A stretch of DNA of 64,000 nt from CATQHW01 sp965243545 (GTDB lineage Bacteria > Spirochaetota > Spirochaetia > SZUA-6 > Bin103), in NCBI GenBank assembly GCA_965243545.1, contig OZ251573.1:248001-312000 (forward strand), written 5' to 3'. How positions within the stretch are numbered: the first letter of the stretch is position 1; the number at the start of each line of letters is the position of its first letter. The position numbers were made by a program, and so were the translations under genes. The notes beneath the pieces are model-generated. The model was given only the letters and a program-made list of their open reading frames with translations. It did not search any database and had not been told where the DNA came from. Below, piece by piece: positions 43,266 to 51,996 of this stretch.

Positions 43266-43670
43266 ACGTACTACTCCATCGGCCAGATCAGCGACCTGCT
43301 CGGCGTCAAGCCGCACATTCTGCGGTACTGGGAGCGGTCGATTCCGCTGATCGCCCCGCGCAAGAACGCCTACGGACGGCGGGAGTACGGCAGTTTCGAG
43401 GTGAACGTGCTGTTCCGCCTCCGCCATCTCCTGCAGGACGCCCGGTACACCGTCGACGGCGCGCGCCGCCGCCTGTGGCAGGAGACCGAACGGATCGACC
43501 CGGTGCTCCGGGCGCAGCTGGCCGAGATCCGCGACGAGCTGGTGGCGGCGCTGATCGCCGTCCGCTCCGCCCGCCGCGCGCTGGACGGGAGCGGTCCCGA
43601 CGGCGGCGGCGCTGCCGACGCACCGGCCGAGCGCGCCGGGGAAGGAGGGGCGTCCGCGAGCGCGTTGTAG
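43266..43670 (+). CDS. MerR-type HTH regulator, probable ACG start
   Basis: This small DNA-binding protein has the MerR winged-helix signature: YSIGQISDLLGVKPHILRYWER, then YGRREYGSFEVNVLFRLRHLL. About 60 C-terminal residues are helical, with no effector domain, and the last 25 are Gly/Ala-rich. The conserved first helix lies directly after ACG 43266, which is preceded by AAGGGGG (43254-43260) at 5-base spacing. No ATG, GTG or TTG is in frame between the der stop and the HTH. From ACG the protein has 134 residues. A -1 frameshift fusion with der is the alternative, but I see no slippery site. Confidence 0.82.
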   Translation, partial: TYYSIGQISDLLGVKPHILRYWERSIPLIAPRKNAYGRREYGSFEVNVLFRLRHLLQDARYTVDGARRRLWQETERIDPVLRAQLAEIRDELVAALIAVRSARRALDGSGPDGGGAADAPAERAGEGGASASAL

Positions 43671-43716
43671 TTTTACGTCAAGAACGCGGCGATTCGTACC
43701 GTCATTCAATAGGAGG

Positions 43717-46686
43717 ATGAACGGGCACGGGTCGGCGGGTGCGCGCCTGCGTCACGCGGTGTCGAGACTCACCGGGAGCGCCGTGTCCCGGCTCGGCTTG
43801 TGCGTGGCGATGGCCGCGGCGGCCGCTCCCATGACCGTCTGGGCCAACGAGCGCGAGCTGCTCAAGGAGGCCGCGCAGCGCTTCTCCGAAGGCGAGTACG
43901 AGCTCGCCATGCAGGTCTACGACGCCTTCCTCACCCGCTATCCCAACTCCGAGCTGATCGCCGACGTCCATTACGGCAGAGGCGCCTCCCTCTACTACCT
44001 GCGCCGCTATCAGGAGGCGCTGGAAACCTTCGATCTGATCGAAACCCGGTACCGGTTGGCGTCGTTCCGGGACGAGATACCGTACTGGACCGGCCTGGTC
44101 CGGTACCAGCTTGGCGAATACCAGGCTGCGGCGCTCGATCTCAAGCGCTTCGCCAGCTCCGACGCGGCGCAGGATCTGCGGCAGCAGGCGCTGTTGTACC
44201 ACGGGCTTGCCGAGCTGCGCGCCGGCCGCGCCGCCGCCGCGCAGGCGCCGCTGTCGGAGCTGCTCCGCCAGAGCGAAGGCATGACCGACGCCGCCAGCGC
44301 CTACGCCGCGGTGCTGCTTGCCAACAGCTACCTGGCGGGCGGCCAGCACGAGGAGCTGATCGCCTTTGCGTCCGGTCTGCCGACCGCGTCGTATCCGCTC
44401 GGGTACCGCGACCAGCTGCTGTTCTACCAGGCCGAAGCGCTGTGGGCGCTCAACCGGATCGAGTCGGCGACCGAAATCTACCGGCAGCTGGTGGGCGCCG
44501 ATCCGGAGATCGGCGCGCCCGCTCATCGCCGCCTGTTCGCCGCGGCCCGCCGGGCGGGCGACATCGACGCCATGCAGAGCTGGACCGACAGCGCGGAGAG
44601 CCGCTTCGCGTCTTCGCCGGAGATACTCACCGAGTTCTGGTTGCGTCTGGGCGTCGAGAACTACGAACGGGGCGCGGACCAGCTGGCCGAGCTGTTCCTG
44701 CGCCGCGTGTGGGACCGGGAGCTGGCCGCCGGCGCGACGGAGGGCACGGCGCCGCTCTACTTGGCCAAGACGCTGATGCTCGCCGACGCCTCTTCGGACG
44801 AGGACCTGCTCGCCGAGGCAACGGAAGTGCTTGAGCGCCTGATCGCGCTGGCGCCGGGCCGTTCGGCGGCGGCGCGGCTGATGCTGGGCGGCATAGCGCT
44901 TGAGGAGCAGCGATTCTCCGAAGCGGCGGCGCTGTACGACGACTTCGGACGGCGGTACCCGGATTCGGCGCGCCGCGCCGAAGCGGCCTATCTGGCCGCC
45001 TATGCGTTCTATCGCGCCGGCGACCTGGCGAACGCGGCCAGCGCAGCCGAGGAAGCGCGGAACATCGTCAAGGGCACGGAGTATCACGACGACCTGCTCC
45101 GCCTGCGGGCCAACCTGGCGCGCAGCGACGGGCGGCCGGAGATAGCCCTGCAGCGTCTGGACGAGCTGATCGAGCTGCTCCCCGGCGACGCCCCCGCGCA
45201 GATCGATCGGATGAAGCTGGCGTTCGACGTCGGCGACCACGTGGCCGTGGTCCAGTACGCCGATTATCTGCGCGCCGCGTTCCCGGACCTGGCGGTGAGC
45301 GACCCCGGCTCGGACGCCGTGGCCGCCTATCTGCAGGGGGTGTCGGAGATAGCCCTCAAGCGCTACCGCAACGGGATCGAGCTGCTGCGCCGGCCGGGGC
45401 TGCAACGGGCGATGGGCGGCGAGCTGGCCAATCTTGCCGCGGACGCCGACTACTGGCTCGGCTGGGCGCTGTACCGGCTCGGCGAGTTCGCGCAGGCGGT
45501 CGCCGTGTTGGAGCCGCGCAAGAACGACGACCAGGCGTTGTACCTGGCCGCCTGGGCGTACTACAGCGACGAGCGGTTCGAGGAGGCGGCGGTCCGTTTC
45601 GGGGAGCTGGCCGGACGGGCGGGCGCCGGCTTGGCGCCCAGCGCGCTCTACCTGTACGCCAAGAGCCTGCGCAACCTGACGCGAGTGGCCGAAGCGCAAC
45701 GTTCGTACCAGGACGTGTGGGAGCGGTATCCGGCCGACGCCATCGCCGACGACGCGCTGTTCGAGTACGCGGAGACCGCCGCCGAAGGCGGCGACGCGGA
45801 GCGCGCCGTGTCGGCGTTCGAGACGCTGGTGGAACGCTACCCGGACAGCTCGCTGCGTCCCGAGGCGCTGTTTCGGAGCGCCGAGTCGCTGTTCGAGGAG
45901 GGTCACTACCGGCGCGCCAAGGATGGGTTCTTCCGGTACCGCCAGGAATACCCCACCGGGGAGTCGGTTCCGGCCGCCCTCTATTGGGGCGGTCTGGCGG
46001 CGCAACGGCTGGAGGAGTGGCTGGCCGCGGAGCTGCTGTGGTCCAGTCTGGTCGATCGCTTTCCGGACAGCACCTTCCATCCCGACGCGCTCAACCTGCT
46101 GGCCGACGTGTACGAGGCGGAGGCGGACTACGCCGCCGCTCTACGGAGCCTCGACGAGCTGACGACCCGCCATCCGGAGCAGGCGGAGGCGCTCGGCACC
46201 CAGGAACGGATGGCCGAGCTGCGGCTGCGGATGTCCGGTCTGACCGGCACCGAGGCGGAGCTGTCGGCGTCGGTGGCGCGGCTCGGCGGCGGCGCGACCG
46301 CCGAGGGGCGGAAGGCCATGCTGGAGCTCGCGCAGCTGTACGTCCTTGACCAGTCGGCGCCGGCCGGCCGCGCGTTCGAGCTGTTGCAGGACGTGATCCC
46401 GGCCGCCAGGAACGCGGACGTTCTGGCGCGCGCTCACTTCCTGCTCGGCCAGTACTACCTGCGCCGCCAGGACTCGGCCGCGGCGGCGGCGGCGTTTCTG
46501 GACGCTGCGCTGGTGGACGGCGCCGCAGAGGAGCTGCGTGTGGAGGCGATCTACCGGTCAGCCAATGCCGAAGCGCAAGCCGGCCGCGCCGAAGCCGCGC
46601 AGGCGCTCGCGCAACGGATACTCGACAACTTTCCGGAGTCGCCGTGGGCGGGACCCGCGCGCGCGTTAGCCGGTGAGGAGCGATGA
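43717..46686 (+). CDS. Large TPR repeat protein, probably periplasmic
   Basis: This 989-residue protein consists of tandem TPR-like helix pairs from about residue 45 to the end. Repeat boundaries are marked by RYPNSEL, RYPDSAR, RYPADAI, RYPDSSL, EYPTGES, RFPDSTF and NFPESPW, as in YbgF/BamD-type TPR_6 proteins. The N-terminus has a basic segment, a hydrophobic stretch and MTVWANE, which looks like a signal peptide. ATG 43717 follows AGGAGG with almost no spacer, so GTG 43759 may be the true start. The stop overlaps the next gene as ATGA. Role inferred from context: the periplasmic scaffold of the TonB-type cluster. Confidence 0.82.
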   Translation: MNGHGSAGARLRHAVSRLTGSAVSRLGLCVAMAAAAAPMTVWANERELLKEAAQRFSEGEYELAMQVYDAFLTRYPNSELIADVHYGRGASLYYLRRYQEALETFDLIETRYRLASFRDEIPYWTGLVRYQLGEYQAAALDLKRFASSDAAQDLRQQALLYHGLAELRAGRAAAAQAPLSELLRQSEGMTDAASAYAAVLLANSYLAGGQHEELIAFASGLPTASYPLGYRDQLLFYQAEALWALNRIESATEIYRQLVGADPEIGAPAHRRLFAAARRAGDIDAMQSWTDSAESRFASSPEILTEFWLRLGVENYERGADQLAELFLRRVWDRELAAGATEGTAPLYLAKTLMLADASSDEDLLAEATEVLERLIALAPGRSAAARLMLGGIALEEQRFSEAAALYDDFGRRYPDSARRAEAAYLAAYAFYRAGDLANAASAAEEARNIVKGTEYHDDLLRLRANLARSDGRPEIALQRLDELIELLPGDAPAQIDRMKLAFDVGDHVAVVQYADYLRAAFPDLAVSDPGSDAVAAYLQGVSEIALKRYRNGIELLRRPGLQRAMGGELANLAADADYWLGWALYRLGEFAQAVAVLEPRKNDDQALYLAAWAYYSDERFEEAAVRFGELAGRAGAGLAPSALYLYAKSLRNLTRVAEAQRSYQDVWERYPADAIADDALFEYAETAAEGGDAERAVSAFETLVERYPDSSLRPEALFRSAESLFEEGHYRRAKDGFFRYRQEYPTGESVPAALYWGGLAAQRLEEWLAAELLWSSLVDRFPDSTFHPDALNLLADVYEAEADYAAALRSLDELTTRHPEQAEALGTQERMAELRLRMSGLTGTEAELSASVARLGGGATAEGRKAMLELAQLYVLDQSAPAGRAFELLQDVIPAARNADVLARAHFLLGQYYLRRQDSAAAAAAFLDAALVDGAAEELRVEAIYRSANAEAQAGRAEAAQALAQRILDNFPESPWAGPARALAGEER

Positions 46687-48335
46687 ACGTGAGACATCCC
46701 ATGCAGCGACTCGCCGCGTATCTGCTCGGCGCCGTGTTGGCGTGCGCGGCGGCGGCGTCGGCCTACGGGCAGGCGGCCGAGCCGCAGCCGGCGGCGCGTC
46801 CGCTGCAGGTGCCGGACATCACGCTGAGCATCGAGGACGTGGCCGAGGTCGAGGTCGACCCCGTGCTGCCCGACGCCGAGTTGGAGAAGCCGGAATTCGG
46901 GGTGCCATTGCCGGAGGCGGATGAGCTGCGGGTGGTGACGCCGCGGCTGCCGGACGTGTTGACCGACGCCTCCGGCGCCGGCTCCGGCCTGCTCGGGCCC
47001 GGCCTGGCGCTGGAAGCGTCGGTCTCGGCCGGCAACAACGGGCTGCTCAAGAGCAGCATCGGGCTGCAGGGCGCCGGCCCCGGCCCGTTCTTTCATCTGC
47101 AGGTCGACCATCACCTGCAGGAGGGATTCGGGCCGGTCGCGCCCGATCAGGGCTACCACCGTACCGACGACCTGCGGGGGGCGTACCGCACCGACCTCGG
47201 CGGCGCCACCGTCGAAGTATCCGGCCGGTACCGCCGGGTCGAGGACGGTCTGCAGGGGATCGGCCTCATCGGCCACGGCGTGAGCGACCAGCTGGTCGAC
47301 GGTGACCTGCAGGTACGGGCGATGCCGGCCGACGCGCTGACGTTGCGCGGCGCGATCGGCGGCCGGAGCGCCTCGCGCGCATTCCGAGGCAGCGACGAGC
47401 AGGCGGTGACCGAATGGCAGGGCCGCGCGTCGGCGGGCGCCACCGCGCAGCTGCGCGAGCTGGAGATCGGCCTGGCGGCCAACTACAAGGTCCGGCAGGC
47501 GCGCTCCGAGCAACCGGTCGCGCACCGGCTGCTCGGCCAGGTCGAACTCGGCTACGACCTGCCGGTGCCGATTCGACTCGGCGCTCGCGCCGGTCTGCAG
47601 TACGCCCCCGACGACGAGGCCACGAGTCTGCGGACTCCGTTCGAGGTCTCCGTGGAAGGCATGCCCCACGACCGGATCAACCTGCGGCTGGCCGGCGGCC
47701 GTGAGGTGATCGACCGCGACTTGGCCGGCGTCTACGACACCTTTGGGTACATAGAGGAGCCGCAGCAGCTCCGCGACACGCGCCAATGGTTCGGCGACGC
47801 GTCGATGCGCGCGGCGGTGACCGAGGCCGTGCACGTGGTCGCCTCCGTACGGGGCGAAACCGGCGACGGGCGCCTCGACGTCGCCGGCGATCTCGGCGCG
47901 TCGGGACTGCACACGGTCGTGCAGAAGCGGGAGGCCGGGACGTTGCAGACCGGACTCGGGCTGCGCTGGGACATCAGCTCCAACGCGGCGCTCAACCTCG
48001 ACTGGTCGGGCGCGTTCTTCGACGTACCGTTGTATGAGGCGCCGCACGTGCTGAGCCTCGGCATGCGCGCCACCTGGGCCGACGGCCGCCTGGGCGTGGA
48101 GAACAACGTCGACTGGGTGTTCCCGAACGCGCTGGAAACCAGACGGCATCAGGCGCCCAACGTCGCGCTGCCGATCATCTCGGCCAGCGGCTTCTACAAC
48201 ATCTCGGACACCGTCGCGGTCGTCGCCAGCCTCGCCGACCTGCTGCAGCCGCTGTCCGACCGGCCGCGGTACGAGCTCGCTCCGTACATGGAGCCCGGCT
48301 TTCAGGCGTCCGTCGGCGTCGAGATCAATCTCTAA
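46683..48335 (+). CDS. Predicted outer-membrane beta-barrel protein of the TonB cluster
   Basis: The 550-residue protein has an N-terminal signal peptide (MQRLAAYLLGAVLACAAAASAYGQA) and an acidic, Pro-rich segment of about 60 residues (VEVDPVLPDAELEKPEFGVPLPEADE). About 450 residues of alternating polar and hydrophobic strands with tight turns follow, consistent with an outer-membrane barrel. No TonB-dependent receptor plug domain is recognisable. The last strand ends ASVGVEINL. ATG 46683 overlaps the TPR gene stop as ATGA. I infer, and cannot prove, that it is the outer-membrane partner of the ExbB-ExbD-TonB genes that follow. Confidence 0.72.
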   Translation: MNVRHPMQRLAAYLLGAVLACAAAASAYGQAAEPQPAARPLQVPDITLSIEDVAEVEVDPVLPDAELEKPEFGVPLPEADELRVVTPRLPDVLTDASGAGSGLLGPGLALEASVSAGNNGLLKSSIGLQGAGPGPFFHLQVDHHLQEGFGPVAPDQGYHRTDDLRGAYRTDLGGATVEVSGRYRRVEDGLQGIGLIGHGVSDQLVDGDLQVRAMPADALTLRGAIGGRSASRAFRGSDEQAVTEWQGRASAGATAQLRELEIGLAANYKVRQARSEQPVAHRLLGQVELGYDLPVPIRLGARAGLQYAPDDEATSLRTPFEVSVEGMPHDRINLRLAGGREVIDRDLAGVYDTFGYIEEPQQLRDTRQWFGDASMRAAVTEAVHVVASVRGETGDGRLDVAGDLGASGLHTVVQKREAGTLQTGLGLRWDISSNAALNLDWSGAFFDVPLYEAPHVLSLGMRATWADGRLGVENNVDWVFPNALETRRHQAPNVALPIISASGFYNISDTVAVVASLADLLQPLSDRPRYELAPYMEPGFQASVGVEINL

Positions 48336-48358
48336 CAGAGCGAAAGGGGGACAGGGTA

Positions 48359-48979
48359 GTGAACCCGGTACTGGACCTTATTCAGCAGGGCGGCCCGGTC
48401 ATGTGGGTGCTCATCTTTCTGTCGGTGGTGGCGGTGGTGGTGATCGTCGAGCGGCTGCTCTATTTTCGCCGCACCCGCGTCGATGAGGAGAAGCTGCTGC
48501 GGCGGATCAAGAGCCGCTTGCAGGAGCGTCACTACGATGAGGCGATGGCGATCTGCGAGGCGAACCCGTCGCCGCTGTCCAGCCTGGTGAGCGTCGGCAT
48601 CCAGCACCGGCATCAGCCCAACCGGGTCGTGCGCGAGCTCATCACGGACGCCGCCAACGTGGAGATTCCCAAGCAGGAGCGGTTCCTGCCCACGCTCGGG
48701 ACGATCTCTCACATAGCGCCATTGCTCGGTCTGCTCGGCACGGTGACCGGCAACATCAGCGCCTTCGGCGTCCTTGGCGACGCCGGCGCGGTAGCCGATT
48801 CATCGCTGCTGGCGCGCGGCATATCGGAGGCGCTGTTGACTACCGCGGCCGGCATGATCGTCGGCATCCCGGTGATCATCTTCTATAACTACTTGGTCAG
48901 CAAGGCGAACAACACGATCGTCCGGCTCGAAAACCGGGTCAGCGAGCTGGTGCTGCTGCTCGGCGTGCAGGGGGACTGA
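48359..48979 (+). CDS. exbB: MotA/TolQ/ExbB proton channel family protein
   Basis: ExbB/TolQ proteins form the pentameric proton-driven motor that energises TonB or TolA. The 206-residue protein has three transmembrane helices (GPVMWVLIFLSVVAVVVIVERLLYF; ISHIAPLLGLLGTVTGNISAF; SEALLTTAAGMIVGIPVIIFYNYLV) and the family core LPTLGTISHIAPLLGLLGTVTG. The start is GTG 48359 with AAAGGGGGACAGGG upstream. The stop overlaps exbD as TGATG. Confidence 0.93.
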   Translation: MNPVLDLIQQGGPVMWVLIFLSVVAVVVIVERLLYFRRTRVDEEKLLRRIKSRLQERHYDEAMAICEANPSPLSSLVSVGIQHRHQPNRVVRELITDAANVEIPKQERFLPTLGTISHIAPLLGLLGTVTGNISAFGVLGDAGAVADSSLLARGISEALLTTAAGMIVGIPVIIFYNYLVSKANNTIVRLENRVSELVLLLGVQGD

Positions 48980-49398
48980 TGTTACGCCGGCGCCGGCTGC
49001 AGCGGCGCACGACCGTCGACATGGTGCCGATGATCGACGTCGTGTTTCAGCTCGTCATCTTCTTCATGGTGTCGTCCACCTTCAAGATCACGCCGGCGAT
49101 CGGGCTGACGCTGCCCGAGTCGGACACGGCGACGCCGACCGAGATGAGTCAGCTGGTCGTCGCCGTCCATTCGGAAGACCTGATCTATCTCAACGATCGG
49201 GAGGTCGACCTGCGCGGACTCGCTGACGCGTTTTCGACCGACGGCGGTATCGTTCCCGAGGCGGTGGGGGGCGTGATCGTGGAAGGCGACCGCACGGTCT
49301 CCTATCAGCTGCTGGTCGACGTCCTGGACATCGTCAGACTCAACGGCTTCACGGACGTGGCGTTGCGGACCCGCCCGATCGGGCGGGAAGCGCCATGA
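48979..49398 (+). CDS. exbD: Biopolymer transport protein ExbD/TolR
   Basis: ExbD/TolR is the dimeric partner inside the ExbB channel. The 139-residue protein has one N-terminal helix with the essential acidic residue, VDMVPMIDVVFQLVIFFMVSSTF; Asp20 corresponds to E. coli ExbD Asp25. A periplasmic domain follows, ending in DVLDIVRLNGFTDVALRTRP, which fits the family fold. ATG 48979 overlaps exbB, and the stop overlaps the TonB-like gene as ATGA. Confidence 0.94.
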   Translation: MLRRRRLQRRTTVDMVPMIDVVFQLVIFFMVSSTFKITPAIGLTLPESDTATPTEMSQLVVAVHSEDLIYLNDREVDLRGLADAFSTDGGIVPEAVGGVIVEGDRTVSYQLLVDVLDIVRLNGFTDVALRTRPIGREAP

Positions 49399-51221
49399 CG
49401 TTCCGGCTGGAGTCGGAGCGGATGTTCGCCGGCGTGCTGGCGGCGGCGGTGCTGCACGCGCTGCTGTTCGTCATCGTGTACAAGCTGCTCGACCTGGAAG
49501 ATCGGCTCGACGCCCCGTTGTCGGTGTCGCTGATCGGTCCGGTAACCAGGGAGGTGACCGGCCAGGAACGGGTGCGGGCGCAGCCGGCGCCGCAGTCGGC
49601 TCCGAAGCGCGCGGAAACCCCGGCGCCGGCCGCCGCCCAGGCCGCGCCTCCGCCGGTGGCCGAGCGCGCGCCGGCGGCGCAGCGCGCGGCGGCTGCGCCT
49701 GCTCCTGCGGTGACCGAGCGTCCTGCGCCTGCGCGGGCCGCTGAGCCGGTGGCGCAGCGTGCGCCGGCGGTGGAACGGGCGTCGCCTGCGCCCGTGGTGA
49801 CCGAGCGTCCTGCGCCTGCGCGGGCCGCTGAGCCGGTGGCGCAGCGCGCGCCGGCGGTGGAACCGGTGACGCCTGCGCCCGCGGCGGCCGAGCGTCCTGC
49901 GCCTGCGCGTGAGGCGGAACGATCGCCGGCGGTGGAGCGGGCGTCGTCGGCGCCTGCGATGGCCGAGCGTCCTACGCCTCCGCCCGCGGCGGAGCCTGCT
50001 CCTGCGGCGGCTGAGCGTCCTGCGCCGGCGCCCGCGCCGGTGGTGGAGCGCGCGTCCCCGGCGCCTGCGGTGGCCGAGCGTCCTGCGCCGGCGCCCGTTA
50101 TGGAGCGCGCGGCGCTTGCGCCGGTCGTGACCGAGCGTCCTGCGCCCGCGCCGGTAGTCGATCGTGCGTTGTCTGCGCCTGCCGTGACCGAGCGTCCCGC
50201 GCCGCAGCCGGTTGCCGCCGCAACGCCGACGCCGGCGCCGAGTGCGGCCGAGTCGCCGGCCGCGCCGAAGCCGCCCGTTCAGCAACCGTTGGCGGCGACC
50301 ACGCGCCAAGCGTTCGACGCGGCGCAGGTGCGTGGCCGCGCCGGTCTGAACGCTCAGGCGTCCGCGGCCGGCGACGCGGCAGTCGTGACCGCCCCGTTCG
50401 CGGCGCCGGCCGGCGCCGCCGTGCGTCAGAGCGCCCGCGCTCCCTCGCTGAGTCAAGGGACCGCCCGTCCGGCCGACGAGCCGGTGTTCGCCAGGAGCGC
50501 TTCGAGTCCCTCGCCCAACGCCCAGACGGCGCGGGTCGCCAGCGCCGACGGCAGCGCCGTCCCCGTGGTGCGCGACGCCGGGCGGGCCGGCCCGAGCCGC
50601 CAAGCCGCCGCCGCGCCGGTGCGGACCAGCGGCACGCCGACGGCCAGGAGCGGCAATGCGGCCGCGCCGGCGGCGACAGGCTCCTCCCTGCCGGTTTCGT
50701 ACTCGTCACCGGGCCCCGCCAAGCCGGCGGCGCCGGTCGGCGCGACCGTGATCGGCGGCGCGCCCGCCGCGTCGGCGGCCGACGCGCCGAGCGCCGAATC
50801 GCGGATCGACGACCTGGACCGCGCGATCGACGCAGGCGCGCGCGGCGCGGCCGGCGCCGCCGGCGGCGGCGCCGGCAGTCAGAACGACGGGGCCGCGGAC
50901 GGTCCGGCCGGACGCGACCCGCGGCTCCCGGAAGGGTGGAACGTGTCCGGAGCGCTCGGTCTCCGTCCGCTGTTGAACGTGATCCATCCCGTGCTGCCGG
51001 ACCGATACCCGGACGAGATCGTGCAGATGACCGTTCGCGTCCTGATTCGCGTCGATCCGGCCGGATGGGTTCGGGTGGAGCGCTTTGAACAGGACTCCGG
51101 TTCGACCCAGCTCAACAACGAGATCACCAAGACGTTGCGGCAGTGGCGGTATGAGCCGGTCGATGACCGTGAACCGGCGTTCGGCACGGTGACCATCCGG
51201 ATTCGGAGCCGCTCCAACTGA
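49395..51221 (+). CDS. tonB: TonB/TolA-like energy transducer with long Ala/Pro repeat linker
   Basis: TonB spans the periplasm and transmits the ExbBD motor force to the outer membrane. The 608-residue protein has one N-terminal helix (MFAGVLAAAVLHALLFVIVY). It retains the conserved intramembrane His21, but with Ala rather than Ser four residues earlier. About 450 residues of Ala/Pro/Arg/Glu repeats follow (ERPAPA, AQRAPAVE and similar units). The C-terminal domain is TonB_C-like (VRVLIRVDPAGWVRVERF, LRQWRYEPVDD). The linker is much longer than the roughly 100 residues in E. coli TonB, closer to TolA in length. ATG 49395 overlaps exbD. Confidence 0.86.
   Translation: MTFRLESERMFAGVLAAAVLHALLFVIVYKLLDLEDRLDAPLSVSLIGPVTREVTGQERVRAQPAPQSAPKRAETPAPAAAQAAPPPVAERAPAAQRAAAAPAPAVTERPAPARAAEPVAQRAPAVERASPAPVVTERPAPARAAEPVAQRAPAVEPVTPAPAAAERPAPAREAERSPAVERASSAPAMAERPTPPPAAEPAPAAAERPAPAPAPVVERASPAPAVAERPAPAPVMERAALAPVVTERPAPAPVVDRALSAPAVTERPAPQPVAAATPTPAPSAAESPAAPKPPVQQPLAATTRQAFDAAQVRGRAGLNAQASAAGDAAVVTAPFAAPAGAAVRQSARAPSLSQGTARPADEPVFARSASSPSPNAQTARVASADGSAVPVVRDAGRAGPSRQAAAAPVRTSGTPTARSGNAAAPAATGSSLPVSYSSPGPAKPAAPVGATVIGGAPAASAADAPSAESRIDDLDRAIDAGARGAAGAAGGGAGSQNDGAADGPAGRDPRLPEGWNVSGALGLRPLLNVIHPVLPDRYPDEIVQMTVRVLIRVDPAGWVRVERFEQDSGSTQLNNEITKTLRQWRYEPVDDREPAFGTVTIRIRSRSN
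49710..49883 (+). repeat. 87-bp tandem duplication in the TonB linker
   Basis: Two nearly identical 87-bp units lie at 49710-49796 and 49797-49883. Each encodes 29 residues beginning VTERPAPARAAEPVAQRAPAV. A partial third copy starts at 49884. Around them, shorter units such as gagcgtcctgcgcc recur until about 50200. Confidence 0.88.
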
Positions 51222-51237
51222 CCGGGCGGGCGGCTCA

Positions 51238-51936
51238 TTGGCGGAACCGCGCGACCGGCCGGCGCAGGCCGTGGTGTTCGATCTCGACGGGACGCTGTAT
51301 CCGCCGCGGCAGGCGGCGGCGCGGTCGTGGCGGCTGGTGGCGCGGAACGCCGCCCTGTTTCGCGCGTTTCGCCACGTCCGCATACGGGTTCGCGCCATCC
51401 GGCCGATCGCGGACATCCACGCCCTGCAGGCGGAGCTGGTAGCCGAGCGGCTGCGCATCGACACGCGCGCCGCGCGCGCGCTGATCGACGACGTGATCTA
51501 CACCCGGCTGCCGGCCGCCCTGCGCGGCGTCCGCCTGTGCCGCGGCGTGCGGGCGGCGCTCGCCGCGTTGCGCGAACGCGGGGCGCAGCTCGGCGTGCTT
51601 TCCGACATGCCGCCGGCGGCAAAGCTGCGCGGCATGGGCCTCGACGGGTTTGCCTGCGCGGTCACCTCCGAAACCGCCGGTTATCTGAAGCCGAATCCCG
51701 AGCCGTTCCTGTACGTGGCCGATCTGATCGGCGTACGGCCGGAACGCATCCTGTACGTCGGCAACCACTACCGCTACGACGTCGCCGGCGCCGGCGCCGT
51801 CGGCATGCTCGCGGCGCACCGCGCGCGCCGGCCTGCGCCGCAGAGCAGCGCGGCGCTCACCTTCCGCCGCTACGACCGGCTACTGCCGGCGATCGGCGCG
51901 GCCGGTATCCGGCTTCCCCGCGGCCCGATCACGTGA
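51238..51936 (+). CDS. HAD-superfamily hydrolase
   Basis: This is a predicted phosphatase of the haloacid dehalogenase type with 232 residues. Motif I is VVFDLDGTLYP (catalytic Asp and Asp+2), motif II is LGVLSDMP, the motif III lysine is in GYLKPNPEPF, and motif IV is YVGNHYRYDVAGA, where the second acidic residue of the usual GD/DD pair is shifted. The cap region between motifs I and II is helical. TTG 51238 is the only start before motif I; its ribosome binding site is weak (GGGCGGG). The substrate is unknown. It lies 16 bases after the TonB-like gene. Confidence 0.85.
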   Translation: MAEPRDRPAQAVVFDLDGTLYPPRQAAARSWRLVARNAALFRAFRHVRIRVRAIRPIADIHALQAELVAERLRIDTRAARALIDDVIYTRLPAALRGVRLCRGVRAALAALRERGAQLGVLSDMPPAAKLRGMGLDGFACAVTSETAGYLKPNPEPFLYVADLIGVRPERILYVGNHYRYDVAGAGAVGMLAAHRARRPAPQSSAALTFRRYDRLLPAIGAAGIRLPRGPIT

Positions 51937-51940
51937 TTCG

Positions 51941-51970
51941 TTGACAACCGCCTCCGGCGGCCCATAGAAT
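51941..51970 (+). promoter_or_regulatory. Sigma-70-type promoter for the coiled-coil gene
   Basis: TTGACA (51941-51946), an 18-base spacer and TAGAAT (51965-51970, 5 of 6 matches) make this the best overall promoter match in the window. It ends 26 bases before ATG 51997 and its GGAGGGGAG ribosome binding site. Confidence 0.78.
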
Positions 51971-51996
51971 CGGCCCATTCCCGCTGGGAGGGGAGT

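Noticed and set aside
43240..43270. Programmed -1 frameshift joining der to the MerR gene
   Set aside because: No slippery heptamer is visible, Der is complete at its stop, and an ACG with a good ribosome binding site explains the gene better.
43702..46080. A 792-codon minus-strand open frame opposite the TPR gene
   Set aside because: The plus frame has a ribosome binding site, a signal peptide and regular TPR repeats; the minus frame lacks these.
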